Source of the DNA: Nocardioides sp. Arc9.136
GTDB lineage: Bacteria; Actinomycetota; Actinomycetes; Propionibacteriales; Nocardioidaceae
Length of the DNA: 64,000 bases
Reading direction: 5' to 3'
Assembly: GCF_030506255.1 (NCBI RefSeq)
Contig: NZ_CP113431.1
Coordinates: 1 to 64,000, forward strand
This document shows, in pieces, positions 28,202 through 36,756 of the stretch. Every line of letters begins with the position of its first letter. Position 1 is the stretch's first letter. Both the position numbers and the translations under genes were made by a program. The notes beneath the pieces were generated by a model, which did no database searches, was not told where the DNA came from, and saw nothing but the letters and a program-made list of their open reading frames with translations.

Positions 28202-29640
28202 CAGGGCTCCTCCGTCGCCGAGCCCGGGCCGGACCCGGACGCGGGGCCCGGCGGCGCGGGCGTGGTCCCGCCGGTGGCACCGCCGGTGGGGCTGTCCGTG
28301 GCGCCGGCGGTGGGCTCGCCGCTCGCCGCGGTGCTGTCGTCGGCCGGCTCGTCGACCGGGGCCTGCTTGGCGGCCAGGTTGTCCACGGCGCGGCGGGCGT
28401 CGTCGAGGTCGTCGACCTCGATGCCCTCGCGGACCTTGCCCGCGTCGAAGTCCGAGAGGCGGTCCAGCTCGACGTCGGTGGTCTCGAACGGCTCGTTGAG
28501 CGGCACGCCGGGCAGGTCGGTGTTGAGGCCGCGGTAGATGACCACCGCGCCCTCCTCCTCGCCGACGAAGTACTGGTCCTGGCTCCACGACCACGCCACG
28601 GCGGCCGCGACCCACACGATCCCCCCGAGGACGAGGATCCCGAACAGCGGCCGGAGCCAGGCCAGCCGCCGCGGCGGCCGGGGGGCGTAGCGGGCCGTCT
28701 CGGGGTCGAGGGGGTCGGAGGAGATCGCGAACGGCACGTCGTCGGGGATGTCGGCCTGCACCGGCTCGAGCTCCCCGGTGTCGCCCGAGCGGTGGCCGCG
28801 GAAGAGGCCGCCCGAGCCCGGCTTGGTGCCCCGCGACGGCTTGCGGCGCAGCTCGCTGGCGGCACCGACGAGCATCGGCTCCAGCTCGGCCCAGGAGGCG
28901 TCGGCGGACGCCTGCTCCTCGGTGAGGACGTCGGCGACGATGCAGGTGACGTTGTCGGAGCTGCCGGCCTCGAGGCTGGCCCGGACCAGCTCGACGGCGG
29001 CGTAGTCGGGCGAGCCGGTCCCCACGATGTCGCCGAGGCGGGCGTCGTCGAGGACGCCGCTCGCGCCGTCGCTGCACAGCAGCAGGCGGTCGCCGGCCTC
29101 GAGCTCGACGAGGAACAGGTCCGGCTCTACGTCGCCGGGTCCGCCGAGGGCCTTGAGGATCAGGTTGCGGTGCGGGTGCACCCGCGACTCGGCCTCGCTG
29201 ATCCGGCCCTCGTCGATGAGGGTCTGGACGAAGGTGTGGTCCTTGGTGAGCTGGGAGAGCCGCCCCGCGCGCCAGAGGTAGGCACGGCTGTCGCCGACGT
29301 GGCCCATGGCGATGCGGCGCCCGTCGAAGAGCGCGACCGTGGCGGTGGTGCTGGTGCCGTTGATCGAGGGGTCCTCGTCGACCAGGTCGTTGATCCGGTC
29401 GTGCGCGCGGTGCAGGGCGCCGGAGACCAGCCCGAGGAGGTCGTCGGGCTCGCCGGTGGGCTGCTCGTCGAGCCGTCGCAGCTGGGCGACCGCCGTGCTG
29501 GAGGCGATGTCGCCGCGGGCCGCGCCGCCGACGCCGTCGCACACGGTGAGCAGCCAGGGGCCGGCGTACCCCGAGTCCTGGTTGTCCTTGCGCACCCGAC
29601 CCACGTCGGAGATCGCCGACCAGTGCAGGAGCAGGCTCAC
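28201..29640 (-). CDS. pstP: PP2C-family Ser/Thr phosphatase PstP
   Basis: PstP reverses PknA and PknB phosphorylation. The 479-residue protein has an N-terminal PP2C domain (about residues 1-235). Its metal-binding motifs are KDNQDS, CDGVGGAARG, GHVGDSRAYL, LCSDG and GSSDNVTCIV. One helix (LFGILVLGGIVWVAAAVAW) and an external domain of about 90 residues follow, then a low-complexity Gly/Pro/Thr/Ser tail. Start GTG 29640 overlaps the fhaB stop. The order fhaA-fhaB-pstP-rodA-pbpA-pknA-pknB is the standard actinobacterial arrangement. Confidence 0.95.
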   Translation of the reverse strand: MSLLLHWSAISDVGRVRKDNQDSGYAGPWLLTVCDGVGGAARGDIASSTAVAQLRRLDEQPTGEPDDLLGLVSGALHRAHDRINDLVDEDPSINGTSTTATVALFDGRRIAMGHVGDSRAYLWRAGRLSQLTKDHTFVQTLIDEGRISEAESRVHPHRNLILKALGGPGDVEPDLFLVELEAGDRLLLCSDGASGVLDDARLGDIVGTGSPDYAAVELVRASLEAGSSDNVTCIVADVLTEEQASADASWAELEPMLVGAASELRRKPSRGTKPGSGGLFRGHRSGDTGELEPVQADIPDDVPFAISSDPLDPETARYAPRPPRRLAWLRPLFGILVLGGIVWVAAAVAWSWSQDQYFVGEEEGAVVIYRGLNTDLPGVPLNEPFETTDVELDRLSDFDAGKVREGIEVDDLDDARRAVDNLAAKQAPVDEPADDSTAASGEPTAGATDSPTGGATGGTTPAPPGPASGSGPGSATEEP

Positions 29641-30128
29641 TTGCGGAGCTCCAGGATGGTCTTGCCGATCCGCACGTGCGAGCCGAGCGTGACCGTGGTG
29701 GGCTGGGTGATCCGGACGCTGCCGATGTAGGTGCCGTTGGTGGAGCCGAGGTCCTCGACGAACCACTCGTCGCCCGACGCGGCGATCCGGGCGTGCCGGG
29801 TGGAGACGTAGTCGTCGTCGAGGCGGATCGCGGCGTCGGAGCCGCGGCCGATGAGCACGGGGCCCTGGTCGAGCTCGGCGCGCTCACCGACGTTGCTGCC
29901 CTCGGTGACGATGACGTGGGTGGGGGAGCCGCGCCGCTTGCTCGGCGGCTTGGCCTTCGGCGCGCGCCCGCCGCCGCGGCGCCCGCGCGGCTCGGCGGCA
30001 CCCCGGGCGGCCTCGGGCACGCGCGCGCCGAACATGTCGGAGCGGATGACCGAGATCGCGGAGAGCACGAAGATCCAGAGGATCGCCAGGTAGGCGACCC
30101 GGATGAGGAACAGCGTCAGCTCAGACAT
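29637..30128 (-). CDS. fhaB: FHA-domain protein FhaB
   Basis: FhaB (FipA) recognises phosphothreonine on kinases and divisome proteins at the membrane. The 163-residue protein has an N-terminal helix (LFLIRVAYLAILWIFVLSAI), a basic Gly/Arg/Pro linker (about 40-70) and a C-terminal FHA domain. FHA motifs are LIGRGSDAAIRL, STRHARI and DLGSTNGTYI, with the phosphate-binding Arg, Ser and Asn. ATG 30128 overlaps the end of fhaA by 8 bases. Confidence 0.95.
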   Translation of the reverse strand: MSELTLFLIRVAYLAILWIFVLSAISVIRSDMFGARVPEAARGAAEPRGRRGGGRAPKAKPPSKRRGSPTHVIVTEGSNVGERAELDQGPVLIGRGSDAAIRLDDDYVSTRHARIAASGDEWFVEDLGSTNGTYIGSVRITQPTTVTLGSHVRIGKTILELRK

Positions 30129-30849
30129 CCCAGCCGTCCTCCTCGACGATGCGGACCGTCATCGTGGTGTTGCCGATGCGCACCTCGGCGCCGTCGTGCA
30201 GCGCCGCGCGGGCCATCTTCTGCCCGTCCACGAGCATCCCGTTGGTGGAGCCGAGGTCGCGGACCTCGACCCGGACGGTCTCGTCGCCGGCGCGCCGCTC
30301 GGTGGTCACGCCGAACTCCACGTGCCGCCGGCTGACGCCGGGGTCGTTGATCCGGACGTCCGCCTCGGTGCCGCGGCCCACGACGACGCCCGGCGGGTGC
30401 AGCGGCTGGGTGGTGCCGTTGACCTCGAGCAGCGCCCGCGCGCGGCGCACCTGCGTGTGCGTGGCGCTGCCGGTCACCCGGGCCTGCGCGCGGCTGCGGA
30501 TGCGGAACCGGCCGGTCGTGAGGTCCTCGGCGGGCACGAACTCGATCGCGATCGGCCCGGGGAAGACGTAGCCCTGGCTGTCGGCGTGCTCCTGCAGCTG
30601 CTCGGCGAGCTCGCCGGCCATCGCGGTGTCGTACGGCGCGAGCCGGTCCAGGTCGGGAGCGGAGAGCTCCACGTGGAAGTCGTTGGGCACCAGCCGGCGG
30701 TCGCGCGACAGGATCTGCGCGTTGTTGTCGACCTCGCGCTGCAGCGCAGCCGAGATCTCGACCGGCTGGACGGCCGAGCGGAACGCCTTCGCGAAGGCTC
30801 CTGAGATCATCTGCTCCAACCGCTGCTCGAGCTTGGAGAGTCCGCCCAC
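30121..30849 (-). CDS. fhaA: DUF3662 and FHA-domain protein FhaA
   Basis: FhaA binds phosphorylated MurJ (MviN) and other kinase substrates in mycobacteria, linking the kinases to lipid II export. The 242-residue product has the N-terminal DUF3662 domain (GLSKLEQRLEQMISGAFAKA, then PVEISAALQREVDNNA) and a C-terminal FHA domain (VVGRGTEADVRI, SRRHVEF, DLGSTNGMLV). GTG 30849 was chosen because AGGAGG lies 9 bases upstream and the protein then begins MGGLSKLEQ, as in relatives. It is the first gene of the seven-gene kinase operon. Confidence 0.93.
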   Translation of the reverse strand: MGGLSKLEQRLEQMISGAFAKAFRSAVQPVEISAALQREVDNNAQILSRDRRLVPNDFHVELSAPDLDRLAPYDTAMAGELAEQLQEHADSQGYVFPGPIAIEFVPAEDLTTGRFRIRSRAQARVTGSATHTQVRRARALLEVNGTTQPLHPPGVVVGRGTEADVRINDPGVSRRHVEFGVTTERRAGDETVRVEVRDLGSTNGMLVDGQKMARAALHDGAEVRIGNTTMTVRIVEEDGWDV

Positions 30850-30980
30850 GTCCCGCCGCCTCCTTCCACGTCGCTCTGCCTTGCTCTGCCGGGGCAGGGC
30901 CGACAGGCCCTGTCGGCCGCCGGGTCGCGACCGATCGTAACCATGTCGGGGACCGGCGGCCCGCACCCTCCGTTCCCGGT

Positions 30981-31010
30981 TTGGTCGCTGCTCACGCGCT
31001 GGGCTAACCT
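30981..31010 (+). promoter_or_regulatory. Candidate tRNA-Leu promoter
   Basis: TTGGTC (30981-30986) and TAACCT (31005-31010) are 18 bases apart and end 16 bases before the tRNA 5' end, the normal arrangement for a housekeeping promoter. Confidence 0.55.
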
Positions 31011-31026
31011 TGGGCCGCTTCAACAC

Positions 31027-31110
31027 GCGCGAGTGGCGGAATAGGCAGACGCGCACGGTTCAGGTCCGTGTGCCCGAAAGGGCGTGGGGGTTCAACTCCC
31101 CCCTCGCGCA
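31027..31110 (+). tRNA. tRNA-Leu (anticodon CAG)
   Basis: An 84-base class II tRNA with a long variable arm. Acceptor GCGCGAG pairs with CTCGCGC, the anticodon arm is CACGG-TTCAGGT-CCGTG, the variable arm is TGCCCGAAAGGGCGT and the T arm is GGGGG-TTCAACT-CCCCC. CAG reads CTG, the dominant leucine codon in this genome. CCA is not encoded. Confidence 0.98.
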
Positions 31111-31136
31111 CGTGATCCGGGTCCAGGCCCGGCGGT

Positions 31137-31175
31137 CGAGGCCGGGGCCCCCGAGTGACGGGGGTCCCGGCCTCG
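31137..31175 (+). terminator. Strong hairpin after tRNA-Leu
   Basis: Seventeen-base arms (31137-31153 and 31159-31175), complementary except for one G-T pair, enclose AGTGA. It lies 27 bases past the tRNA-Leu 3' end and probably ends that transcript. The T-tract is poor (TCGTTCC), as is common in high-GC genomes. Confidence 0.6.
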
Positions 31176-31218
31176 AGTCGTTCCCGGGCCCGCCGCCCCG
31201 GCGCCGCGGCCCCGCCGT

Positions 31219-31254
31219 GCCCGGCAGCGCGCCCGGCAGCGCGCCCGGCAGCGC
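31219..31254 (+). repeat. Three tandem copies of GCCCGGCAGCGC
   Basis: Three exact 12-base repeats, followed by partial copies of GCCCGG, in the non-coding gap between tRNA-Leu and lhgO. No function is assigned. Confidence 0.8.
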
Positions 31255-31374
31255 GCCCGGCCGGGCGCCCGGCGTAGCCGAAATGGGGGAGGAACGCCGT
31301 TCGGGCGCGCCACTCGCCGCGCGTCGCCGCTTGACTCGGCACCACCCATCCGAGTCGAACCGAAGAGGCAGACC

Positions 31375-32601
31375 GTGACCCAGCGCTACGACGTCGTCAT
31401 GGTGGGAGCCGGCATCGTCGGCCTCGCCACCGCCCGCGAGCTGCACGAGCGGGCGCCCCGCCTGCGCATCGCCGTGCTCGACAAGGAGGAGGCCCCCGGT
31501 CGCCACCAGAGCGGCCACAACAGCGGGGTGCTCCACGCGGGCGTCTACTACCGGCCCGGATCGCTCAAGGCGCGGCTGTGCGTCGAGGGCAAGGCCCGGA
31601 TGGAGCGGTTCGCCCAGGAGAACGACATCGCGTTCGAGACCTGCGGGAAGCTGATCGTGGCCCTCGACGACAGCGAGCTCGGCCGGCTCGACGACCTGCT
31701 CGAGCGGGGTCGCGCCAACGGCGTGCCCGGGCTGCGCATGGTGGGTCCCGAGGGCATCCGCGAGATCGAGCCCCACGCGGCCGGGGTCCGGGCGATCCAC
31801 GTCCCGGGCACGGGGATCATCGACTTCGGCCGGGTCGTCGAGGTGCTCGCCGACCAGCTGCGCGCGGACGGTGTCGACGTCCTGCTCGGCCACGAGGTCC
31901 GGGCGATCGACGACGACGCCGGCGGGCAGCGGGTCACCACCTCGCGCGGCGTGCTGGAGACGCGGTACGTCGTCAGCTGCGCCGGCCTGCACGCCGACCG
32001 GGTCGCGCGCCTGTCGGCAGCGGCGCCCGCCGCGGACCCGGGCCTGCAGATCGTGCCGTTCCGAGGCGACTACTACACGCTGTCGCCCGACGCCCGGCAC
32101 CTGTGCCGGGGCCTGATCTACCCAGTGCCCGACCCCTCGCTGCCGTTCCTGGGGGTGCACTTCACCAAGCGCGTCGACGGCGCGGTGTGGGCCGGGCCCA
32201 ACGCCGTCCTCGCCACCGCCCGGGAGGGGTACTCCCGCACCGACTTCGTCGCCCGCGACGCGGTCGAGACCCTGCGCCACCCCGGCTTCCGGCGGCTGGC
32301 GCGCACGTACTGGCGCACGGGAGCCGCCGAGGTCTGGCGCGACATGTCGAAGCGGGCCTTCCTCGCCGAGCTGCGCCGCTACGTGCCCGAGGTCCGCTCG
32401 GACCAGCTGACGTTCGGCCCCTCCGGGGTCCGGGCGCAGGCGGTGGACCCGGACGGCAGCATGGTCGACGACTTCCGGCTCTCGGTGCAGCCCTCCTCGC
32501 TCCACGTCCTGAACGCGCCCTCGCCCGCGGCGACCGCGTCACTGGCCATCGCCGGCCGGCTCGCCGACGAGGCGATGAAGGAGTTCAGCCTGACCGCCTG
32601 A
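31375..32601 (+). CDS. lhgO: L-2-hydroxyglutarate oxidase
   Basis: LhgO is an FAD enzyme that oxidises L-2-hydroxyglutarate to 2-oxoglutarate. The 408-residue protein is a DAO-fold flavoprotein with the dinucleotide motif VGAGIVGLATARELHERAP. Characteristic LhgO segments include GHNSGVLHAGVYYRPGSLKA, the ICVEG-like LCVEGKARM, and PFRGDYYTL. It ends with HVLNAPSPAATASLAIA, also typical. GTG 31375 is preceded by AGAGG. No neighbours of the glutarate pathway are seen; it stands alone before the polysaccharide genes. Confidence 0.92.
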   Translation: MTQRYDVVMVGAGIVGLATARELHERAPRLRIAVLDKEEAPGRHQSGHNSGVLHAGVYYRPGSLKARLCVEGKARMERFAQENDIAFETCGKLIVALDDSELGRLDDLLERGRANGVPGLRMVGPEGIREIEPHAAGVRAIHVPGTGIIDFGRVVEVLADQLRADGVDVLLGHEVRAIDDDAGGQRVTTSRGVLETRYVVSCAGLHADRVARLSAAAPAADPGLQIVPFRGDYYTLSPDARHLCRGLIYPVPDPSLPFLGVHFTKRVDGAVWAGPNAVLATAREGYSRTDFVARDAVETLRHPGFRRLARTYWRTGAAEVWRDMSKRAFLAELRRYVPEVRSDQLTFGPSGVRAQAVDPDGSMVDDFRLSVQPSSLHVLNAPSPAATASLAIAGRLADEAMKEFSLTA

Positions 32602-32721
32602 CCTCCCCGGGCCCCTGCACGACCGCCGCCGGACCTCCTCGAGGGCCGGCGGCGTCGCCGTGCCCCGGGGACCCCTGCGGCGGGTCGACGGCCGCCCCCC
32701 GGGGGCCTCGTGGGGCCACTC

Positions 32722-32733
32722 ACCAATATTGGT
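32722..32733. promoter_or_regulatory. AT-rich palindrome ACCAATATTGGT upstream of the sugar transferase
   Basis: A perfect 12-base palindrome in the 209-base gap before the polyprenyl sugar transferase, 77 bases ahead of its ATG. A run of eight mixed A/T and C/G bases centred on AATATT is rare in this genome, so it may be an operator or part of the promoter for the polysaccharide locus. Confidence 0.4.
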
Positions 32734-32810
32734 CATTCCCCTGCCCGAACCCGCCCTGGTCGTGCTCGCACTGGACAGGCTGCGGAGCGGGACGACAGCC
32801 AGGGAGAGTG

Positions 32811-34268
32811 ATGACGCAGAGCAAGCTGCAGGAGCCCGCGATCGGCGGCGGGAAGGGGCCCACCAGCGCCCCGCTCACCGGCACGGGCTCCGCCGGGAGC
32901 GAGCTCCCCGGCACCGCGCTGCCGGCGCTGCGCGCGGCGTTGTCGCCGCTGCTGCTGGACGGCGTGCGACCGGCGCTGCTGCTGGCCGACGTGGCCGGCT
33001 GCGCGGCTGCCGGCCTGCTGACGGCGTCGCCGGTGACCGCGGTGCTGGTGCTGACCGTCGCGGTCGTCGTGCTGCACGCCACCGGCGGTCTCTACCGGTC
33101 CCGGCTCCAGCTCTCGCTGCTCGACGACCTCCCGTCCCTGCTGGGCCGCTGGATGGTCGCCAGCGCCGCGCTGCTGACCGTCGTCGCGACGTCGACGGAG
33201 CTCGGCGCGCGGACCGCAGGGTTCGCGCTGGTCGCGCTGGGGTGCATGCTGGTCGCCCGCACCGGCTGCTACGCCGCGGTGCGGTGGATGCGCCGCATCG
33301 GCCTGGTCACCCACTCGACCCTGATCGTGGGGACCGGCGCCGCGGGCCGGCGGGTCGCCGAGATCCTGCACCACCACCCGGAGTACGGCCTGCGGCCCAG
33401 TGGCTTCCTGAGCACCCGCAGCGTCGCGACCGACGAGCTCGGCGCGCCGGTGGTCGGGGACCCGAGCCACCTCTCGGAGATCCTGCAGCGCTCCGAGACC
33501 AGGGTCGTGGTGCTCGCCTACGCCCAGGTGCCGGACCCGGTGCTGGTGAACCTGATCCGCGCCTGCCACCGGTCGACCTGCGAGCTGTTCCTGGTGCCCC
33601 GCCTCTACGAGCTGCACCAGGTCTCCGACGACATGGAGATGATCTGGGGCGTCCCTCTGGTGCGCCTGCGGCGGTCCGCCGGCCGCAGCGTCTCCTGGCA
33701 GTTCAAGCGCCTGCTCGACGTGCTGGTCGCCGGGACGGCCGCGCTGCTGCTCGCCCCGGTGCTCGCGGCCTGTGCCCTCGCCGTGCGCTGGGAGGGCGGG
33801 CCGGGCGTGATCTTCCGGCAGACGCGCGTGGGCATGGACGGCCGCCCGTTCGAGCTGCTGAAGTTCCGCTCCCTCGCTCCCGTCGACGAGCACGAGTCCG
33901 GCACCCGCTGGAACATCGCGAACGACGACCGGCTGGGACCGGTGGGCCGGTTCCTGCGGGTCAGCTCCCTCGACGAGCTGCCCCAGCTGTGGAACATCCT
34001 GCGCGGCGACATGAGCATGGTCGGCCCGCGGCCCGAGCGTCCGCAGTTCGTCGACCAGTTCGCGCTCCGCTACCCCGGCTACATCGCCCGCCACCGGGTG
34101 CCGAGCGGTCTCACCGGCCTCGCCCAGGTCCACGGCCTGCGCGGCGACACCGACATCGACGACCGCGCCCGCTTCGACAACTTCTACATCGAGAACTGGT
34201 CGCTCTGGCTCGACATCAAGATCCTGCTGCGCACCGCCGTCTCGGTCTTCACGGCGCGGGGTGCCTGA
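32811..34268 (+). CDS. Polyprenyl glycosylphosphotransferase (WbaP/WcaJ-like)
   Basis: This enzyme starts repeat-unit synthesis by moving a sugar-1-phosphate from a nucleotide sugar to undecaprenyl phosphate. The 485-residue protein has about four N-terminal helices (residues 45-155), a soluble Rossmann-like CoA-binding fold domain (LIVGTGAAGRRVAEILHHHP), a fifth helix (LLDVLVAGTAALLLAPVLAA) and the sugar transferase core. The core shows FELLKFRSL, SLDELPQLWNILRGDMSMVG and PRPERPQFV. ATG 32811 follows AGGGAGAG. It is the logical first step of the downstream pathway; the sugar is unknown. Confidence 0.92.
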   Translation: MTQSKLQEPAIGGGKGPTSAPLTGTGSAGSELPGTALPALRAALSPLLLDGVRPALLLADVAGCAAAGLLTASPVTAVLVLTVAVVVLHATGGLYRSRLQLSLLDDLPSLLGRWMVASAALLTVVATSTELGARTAGFALVALGCMLVARTGCYAAVRWMRRIGLVTHSTLIVGTGAAGRRVAEILHHHPEYGLRPSGFLSTRSVATDELGAPVVGDPSHLSEILQRSETRVVVLAYAQVPDPVLVNLIRACHRSTCELFLVPRLYELHQVSDDMEMIWGVPLVRLRRSAGRSVSWQFKRLLDVLVAGTAALLLAPVLAACALAVRWEGGPGVIFRQTRVGMDGRPFELLKFRSLAPVDEHESGTRWNIANDDRLGPVGRFLRVSSLDELPQLWNILRGDMSMVGPRPERPQFVDQFALRYPGYIARHRVPSGLTGLAQVHGLRGDTDIDDRARFDNFYIENWSLWLDIKILLRTAVSVFTARGA

Positions 34269-34338
34269 ACCCTTCGCCGTCTCCTCCCACCTCGGCGCCC
34301 CCGCACCGGGGTCCGTCCCCTGAAAGGAACCACGTCAC

Positions 34339-35154
34339 ATGGACCCGACGTACCCCGACCTGGCCGACGTGCCGGTAGTGATCCTCTGCGGAGGGATGGG
34401 CACGCGGTTGCGCGAGGCCACCGAGAAGCTGCCCAAGCCTCTCGTCGACATCGGCGGCCGGCCCATCCTCTGGCACATCATGAAGACCTACTCCCACTAC
34501 GGCTTCCGGCGCTTCGTGCTGTGCCTGGGCTACAAGGGCGACGAGATCCGGCAGTACTTCCTCGACTACCGCGCGCTGCGCAACGACTTCACCCTGTCGC
34601 TGCGCGAGGACGGCGCGCCCCGCTGGTGCGGGCAGGAGCGCCAGGAGGACTGGGAGATCACGTTCGCGGACACGGGGCTGCTCACCGGCACCGGCGCCCG
34701 TGTGCGCCGGGTCGAGCCGTACATCGACAGCGACGTCTTCATGCTCACCTACGGCGACGGGATCGGGGCCGTCGACCTCGACGCGCTGGTCCGGACCCAC
34801 GTCCAGCAGGGCCGGGTCGGGACCGTCACCGCGGTCCACCCGCAGAGCAGGTACGGCGAGATGCACGTCGAGGACGGCCGGGTCAGCGAGTTCAACGAGA
34901 AGCCGACGCTCGCGACCGGCTGGGTCAACGGCGGCTTCTTCATGTTCGACCGCGTGATGCTGGACAAGTACCTCGACGACGACCCGGACCTGTTCCTGGA
35001 GAAGAAGCCGCTGCAGCGCATGGCGGCCGACGACGAGCTCGCGATGAACCCGCACGAGGGGTTCTGGATGGGGATGGACACCTTCCGGGACTGGACCGAG
35101 CTCAACAAGCTGTGGGACTCCGGCGAGGCCCCCTGGAAGGTCTGGGAGGACTGA
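34339..35154 (+). CDS. Glucose-1-phosphate cytidylyltransferase-like (RfbF family)
   Basis: RfbF enzymes make CDP-glucose from CTP and glucose 1-phosphate. The 271-residue protein has the nucleotide loop LCGGMGTRLREATEKLPKPL, then IGGRPILWHIMKTYSHYGF and GYKGDEIRQYF, all RfbF hallmarks. Later residues include TYGDGIGAVD, EFNEKPT and FWMGMDTFRDWTELNKLWDS. ATG 34339 follows AAGGA. The next gene starts after only one base. No canonical CDP-glucose 4,6-dehydratase is nearby, so the final sugar is uncertain and the substrate could differ. Confidence 0.85.
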   Translation: MDPTYPDLADVPVVILCGGMGTRLREATEKLPKPLVDIGGRPILWHIMKTYSHYGFRRFVLCLGYKGDEIRQYFLDYRALRNDFTLSLREDGAPRWCGQERQEDWEITFADTGLLTGTGARVRRVEPYIDSDVFMLTYGDGIGAVDLDALVRTHVQQGRVGTVTAVHPQSRYGEMHVEDGRVSEFNEKPTLATGWVNGGFFMFDRVMLDKYLDDDPDLFLEKKPLQRMAADDELAMNPHEGFWMGMDTFRDWTELNKLWDSGEAPWKVWED

Positions 35155-35155
35155 C

Positions 35156-36181
35156 ATGCGCGTCCTGGTCACCGGAACCGACGGCTACCTCGGGTCGCTG
35201 CTCGCCCCCGAGCTGCTCCGCGACGGGCACGACGTCCTCGGCGTCGACACCGGCTTCTACAAGCACGGGTGGCTCTACCACGGCGTGGACGCCGTCGCGC
35301 ACACGATCGCCACCGACATCCGCCGGCTCACGCCCGCCCACCTCGAGGGGGTCGACGCGGTGGTGCACATGGCCGAGCTGTCCAACGACCCGCTCGGCGA
35401 GCTGTCGCCGACGATCACCTACGACGTCAACCACGCCGGTTCGGTGCGCCTGGCCCAGCTGGCCAAGGAGGCCGGCGTCTCCCGGTTCGTGTACATGTCG
35501 TCGTGCAGCGTGTACGGCGTCGCCGACGGCGAGGTCGACGAGGAGTCGCCGATCGACCCGCAGACGGCGTACGCCGAGTGCAAGGCGCTGGTGGAGCGGG
35601 ACGTCACGGCGATGGCCGACGACGACTTCTCCCCGACGTTCATGCGCAACGCGACCGCCTACGGGGCCTCGCCCCGGATGCGCTTCGACATCGTGCTCAA
35701 CAACCTGTGCGGGCTCGCCTGGACGCAGGGACGGATCGCGCTGAACAGCGACGGCACGCCGTGGCGTCCGCTCGTCCACGCCCTCGACATCGCCCAGGCC
35801 ATCCAGCTCGCGCTGGTCGCGCCGCGCGAGATCGTCCACGCGGAGACGTTCAACGTGGGCGACAGCGCCCACAACTACCGGGTGCGCGACATCGCCGAGA
35901 TCGTGGCGGAGACCTTCCCCGGGTGCGAGCTCACCCTCGGCGCCAGCGGCGGCGACAACCGCAGCTACCGGGTCTCCTTCGAGAAGATCGCGAACAAGCT
36001 GCCCGGCTTCAGCTGCGACTGGGACGCCGTGCGCGGCGCCCGCCAGCTGCACGACGTCTTCAGCGCCATCGCCCTGGACGAGCAGACCTTCACCGGCCGC
36101 GGGCACACCCGCCTGCTCCAGCTCAAGCACCTCATCGACACCGGCCAGCTCGACGACCAGCTCTTCTGGAGGACCCGATGA
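35156..36181 (+). CDS. NAD-dependent sugar epimerase/dehydratase (SDR)
   Basis: An extended short-chain dehydrogenase of 341 residues, with cofactor motif VTGTDGYLGSLL and catalytic YAECK (YxxxK), preceded by SSCSVYG. It resembles the SDR enzymes of nucleotide-sugar pathways, with a substrate domain including NNLCGLAWTQGRIALNSDG. Which reaction (epimerase, dehydratase or reductase) cannot be told. It starts one base after the RfbF-like stop and its end overlaps the next ATG, so all four genes of the cassette are tightly coupled. Confidence 0.85.
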   Translation: MRVLVTGTDGYLGSLLAPELLRDGHDVLGVDTGFYKHGWLYHGVDAVAHTIATDIRRLTPAHLEGVDAVVHMAELSNDPLGELSPTITYDVNHAGSVRLAQLAKEAGVSRFVYMSSCSVYGVADGEVDEESPIDPQTAYAECKALVERDVTAMADDDFSPTFMRNATAYGASPRMRFDIVLNNLCGLAWTQGRIALNSDGTPWRPLVHALDIAQAIQLALVAPREIVHAETFNVGDSAHNYRVRDIAEIVAETFPGCELTLGASGGDNRSYRVSFEKIANKLPGFSCDWDAVRGARQLHDVFSAIALDEQTFTGRGHTRLLQLKHLIDTGQLDDQLFWRTR

Positions 36182-36756
36182 AGATCGTCCCCACCCGGCT
36201 TCCCGGACCGGTCCTCGTCGAGATCGAGCCCCGGGCCGACGAGCGCGGCTTCTTCGCGCGCACGTTCTGCAAGGAGGAGTTCGAGGCGGCCGGGCTCGAG
36301 CCGGCCGTCGACCAGTGCAACCTGTCGTTCAACCACCGCCGGGGCACCCTGCGCGGCATGCACCTGCAGGTGGCGCCGCACCCCGAGGCCAAGCTGGTCC
36401 GCTGCACGCGGGGTGCCATCGTCGACACCGTGGTCGACCTGCGCGAGGGGTCGCCGACCTGGCTGCAGCACGTCCAGGTGACCCTGACCGCCGAGGACCG
36501 GCACGCGTTCTACGTGCCGCCGTACTTCGCCCACGGCTACCAGACCCTCGTCGACGACACCGAGGTCGTCTACCAGGTCAGCGGGACCTACACGCCCGAG
36601 GCGGAGCGCGGGCTGCGCCACGACGACCCGGCGCTCGGCATCGAGTGGCCGGTCGAGGTCGGCTGCATCAGCGCCAAGGACGCGAGCTGGCCGCTGCTGG
36701 CCGACGCCGAGGCGTCGCTGCGGTCCGGTGCGCTGGCCGAGGGGGCACGGGCATGA
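36178..36756 (+). CDS. dTDP-4-dehydrorhamnose 3,5-epimerase-like cupin (RmlC family)
   Basis: The 192-residue protein has RmlC fold signatures: ERGFFARTFCKEEFEAAG, QCNLSFNHRRGTLRGMHLQ with the catalytic histidine, VRCTRGAIVDTVVDLREGSP and YVPPYFAHGYQTL. Such enzymes epimerise 4-keto sugar nucleotides at C3 and/or C5. The 4-keto substrate would have to come from the neighbouring SDR. ATGA overlaps link it to both neighbours. Confidence 0.88.
   Translation: MKIVPTRLPGPVLVEIEPRADERGFFARTFCKEEFEAAGLEPAVDQCNLSFNHRRGTLRGMHLQVAPHPEAKLVRCTRGAIVDTVVDLREGSPTWLQHVQVTLTAEDRHAFYVPPYFAHGYQTLVDDTEVVYQVSGTYTPEAERGLRHDDPALGIEWPVEVGCISAKDASWPLLADAEASLRSGALAEGARA

Noticed and set aside
31219..31254. Tandem GCCCGGCAGCGC repeats as a regulatory element
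   Set aside because: Three copies only, in a very GC-rich non-coding gap; no symmetry or promoter element supports a function.
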